Of a DNA stretch of 64,000 nt, positions 63,245-64,000 are shown one piece after another. The stretch is from the NCBI RefSeq assembly GCF_002368095.1, contig NZ_AP018227.1, forward strand, positions 8,172,308 through 8,236,307, written 5' to 3'. Position 1 is the stretch's first letter, and the number at the start of each line of letters is the position of its first letter. Below the pieces are notes generated by a model. That model made no database searches. It was not told the origin of the DNA and saw only the letters and a list, made by a program, of their open reading frames with translations. The translations under genes were made by a program, and so were the position numbers. The DNA comes from Calothrix parasitica NIES-267 (lineage in GTDB: Bacteria; Cyanobacteriota; Cyanobacteriia; Cyanobacteriales; Nostocaceae).

Positions 63245-64000
63245 TTACTCAAACTTCTCCCCCCTAGCCAAACGCTCAATCAACTCACTCCGAGTCAAAT
63301 TATTATCCCGAGCAAGTTTATCTAAATTCTCCCAAGCAGTATTGGTAAGTCTTAACGAACGTACATGCTTCGGTTCTTGATAATCCTGCTCAAACTTTCC
63401 GGAACTAGAACGTTTGCGTCTTGAAGATTTTTCTCTAATTCCAGCATATTTATCCCCGCTATCTGACTGCTCTGGAACAATCAAGTCAACCAAGCATTTA
63501 ATTAATCTTTCTCGCTCCATGGGCATAATTTCCCCAGCCTGAAGCATATATTCAATCATAGTGTAATGCACCAAAGCACCTAAAAATACCCGCGTTGTTG
63601 CTTCTGCATCTGAGATGTGTAGTTCGGGATGAGAACGTAAATAGTTAGCTATGACTTGAACAACATTTTTATCTATATTCCGAACCATGTATTGCGCGAG
63701 CATGGGGAATCTTCCCGACTCAGCAATCATTAAGCGCATCAAGTCTAAAAATTCCGGTACGTCACTAACATTTTTGCTAAATTGATTTAACAAATTATGA
63801 GCAAAATTACTTAAAACATCCGCTGGTTCTCCTTGAAACATCTGTGGGTTTGGCTGATTTAGAGTAACCCCGTAATTTGAGATTAAGCACTCAATTAAAG
63901 CAATAAATAATTTTTCTTTATCCTGAAAATAGCTGTAGACGGTGGTTTTGGAAACTCCTGCTGCTGCTGTAATTCTGTCCATTGTCGTAGCAGCAAACCC
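63245..64000 (-). CDS. TetR-family regulator with C-terminal ribbon-helix-helix, start outside window
   Basis: The frame stays open through 64000 with GFAATT before the in-window ATG (63982), then MDRITAAAGVSKTTVYSYFQ, the middle and end of a TetR helix-turn-helix, so the true start is beyond the window. After the ligand domain comes a basic linker (SSRRKRSSSGKF) and a tail beginning HVRSLRLTNTAWENLDKLA and ending TRSELIERLARGEKFE, which has the strand-helix-helix form of an RHH DNA-binding domain. It lies 143 bp upstream of the P450 gene on the same strand, a likely target. Two DNA-binding modules in one protein are unusual. Confidence 0.88.
   Translation of the reverse strand, partial: GFAATTMDRITAAAGVSKTTVYSYFQDKEKLFIALIECLISNYGVTLNQPNPQMFQGEPADVLSNFAHNLLNQFSKNVSDVPEFLDLMRLMIAESGRFPMLAQYMVRNIDKNVVQVIANYLRSHPELHISDAEATTRVFLGALVHYTMIEYMLQAGEIMPMERERLIKCLVDLIVPEQSDSGDKYAGIREKSSRRKRSSSGKFEQDYQEPKHVRSLRLTNTAWENLDKLARDNNLTRSELIERLARGEKFE

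Noticed and set aside
1-64000. tRNA or rRNA genes
   Set aside because: No cloverleaf with a GGTTCGAATCC-type arm and no rRNA sequence was recognised by eye; a covariance-model search was not possible here.

Overview
The window is chromosomal DNA from a filamentous cyanobacterium, most likely a heterocyst-forming type (Nostocales, Calothrix/Rivularia/Nostoc-like). This is inferred from cyanobacterial gene types (zeta-carotene desaturase crtQ, a CYP110-like P450, a bilin-type multi-GAF histidine kinase, a KaiB-domain protein, DUF4912 and DUF2358 proteins, an ArsA ATPase with a C-terminal Hsp20-like domain), from the A+T-rich base composition, from seven HIP1 octamers (GCGATCGC), and from abundant short tandem heptamer-type repeats and palindromic repeats between genes. 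No transposase, phage gene, rRNA, tRNA or CRISPR array was recognised.

Layout. 1-2.7 kb: the tail of an unknown gene, a gene-poor A+T-rich stretch and a 56-residue ribbon-helix-helix protein. 2.7-7.7 kb: carotenoid desaturase crtQ with an SRPBCC protein, a small 2Fe-2S ferredoxin, cobQ (cobalamin synthesis) and a small conserved cyanobacterial protein. 8-17.5 kb: seven minus-strand genes for extracellular glycan synthesis (four GT2/GT4 glycosyltransferases, a GT-C-like membrane enzyme, a Wzx-like flippase and a UDP-galactopyranose-mutase-like flavoprotein), bracketed by an inverted pair of 50-bp repeats. 18.6-25.9 kb: peroxiredoxin, a secreted Gln-rich protein, a DrrAB-like ABC exporter, a TPR protein, peptide deformylase and an HtrA-type protease. 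26.1-29.2 kb: dnaA and dnaN, with a gap holding six perfect DnaA boxes, the probable replication origin.

29.2-38.8 kb: the large photoreceptor-like kinase, ArsA, DUF2358 and unknown proteins, a methyltransferase, a phosphodiester glycosidase-like protein and a DUF4912 protein. 39.5-45.6 kb: RecQ, PilT (twitching ATPase), a two-domain KaiB-like protein, DUF952 and a LeuA-like catalytic domain. 46-51 kb: translation and RNA housekeeping genes (RNase R-like, S18, L33, TypA/BipA). 51.5-59 kb: SGNH hydrolase, GNAT acetyltransferase and a TetR repressor divergent from an RND efflux pair (membrane fusion protein plus AcrB-like pump), with palindromic candidate operators between them. 59.4-64 kb: a protein resembling uracil-DNA glycosylases, a formylglycine-generating-enzyme-like protein between two direct repeats, a P450, and a TetR regulator carrying an extra C-terminal ribbon-helix-helix; the TetR gene is cut by the window end.

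Most of the unusual material is in the non-coding DNA. Several gaps hold nested-palindrome (MITE-like) elements, one gap holds three 128-bp tandem copies, and one tandem-repeat tract appears to lie inside the fusion-protein gene. The strongest protein-level leads are the GAF kinase with three different candidate bilin sites, the KaiB-like protein and the TetR-RHH fusion.
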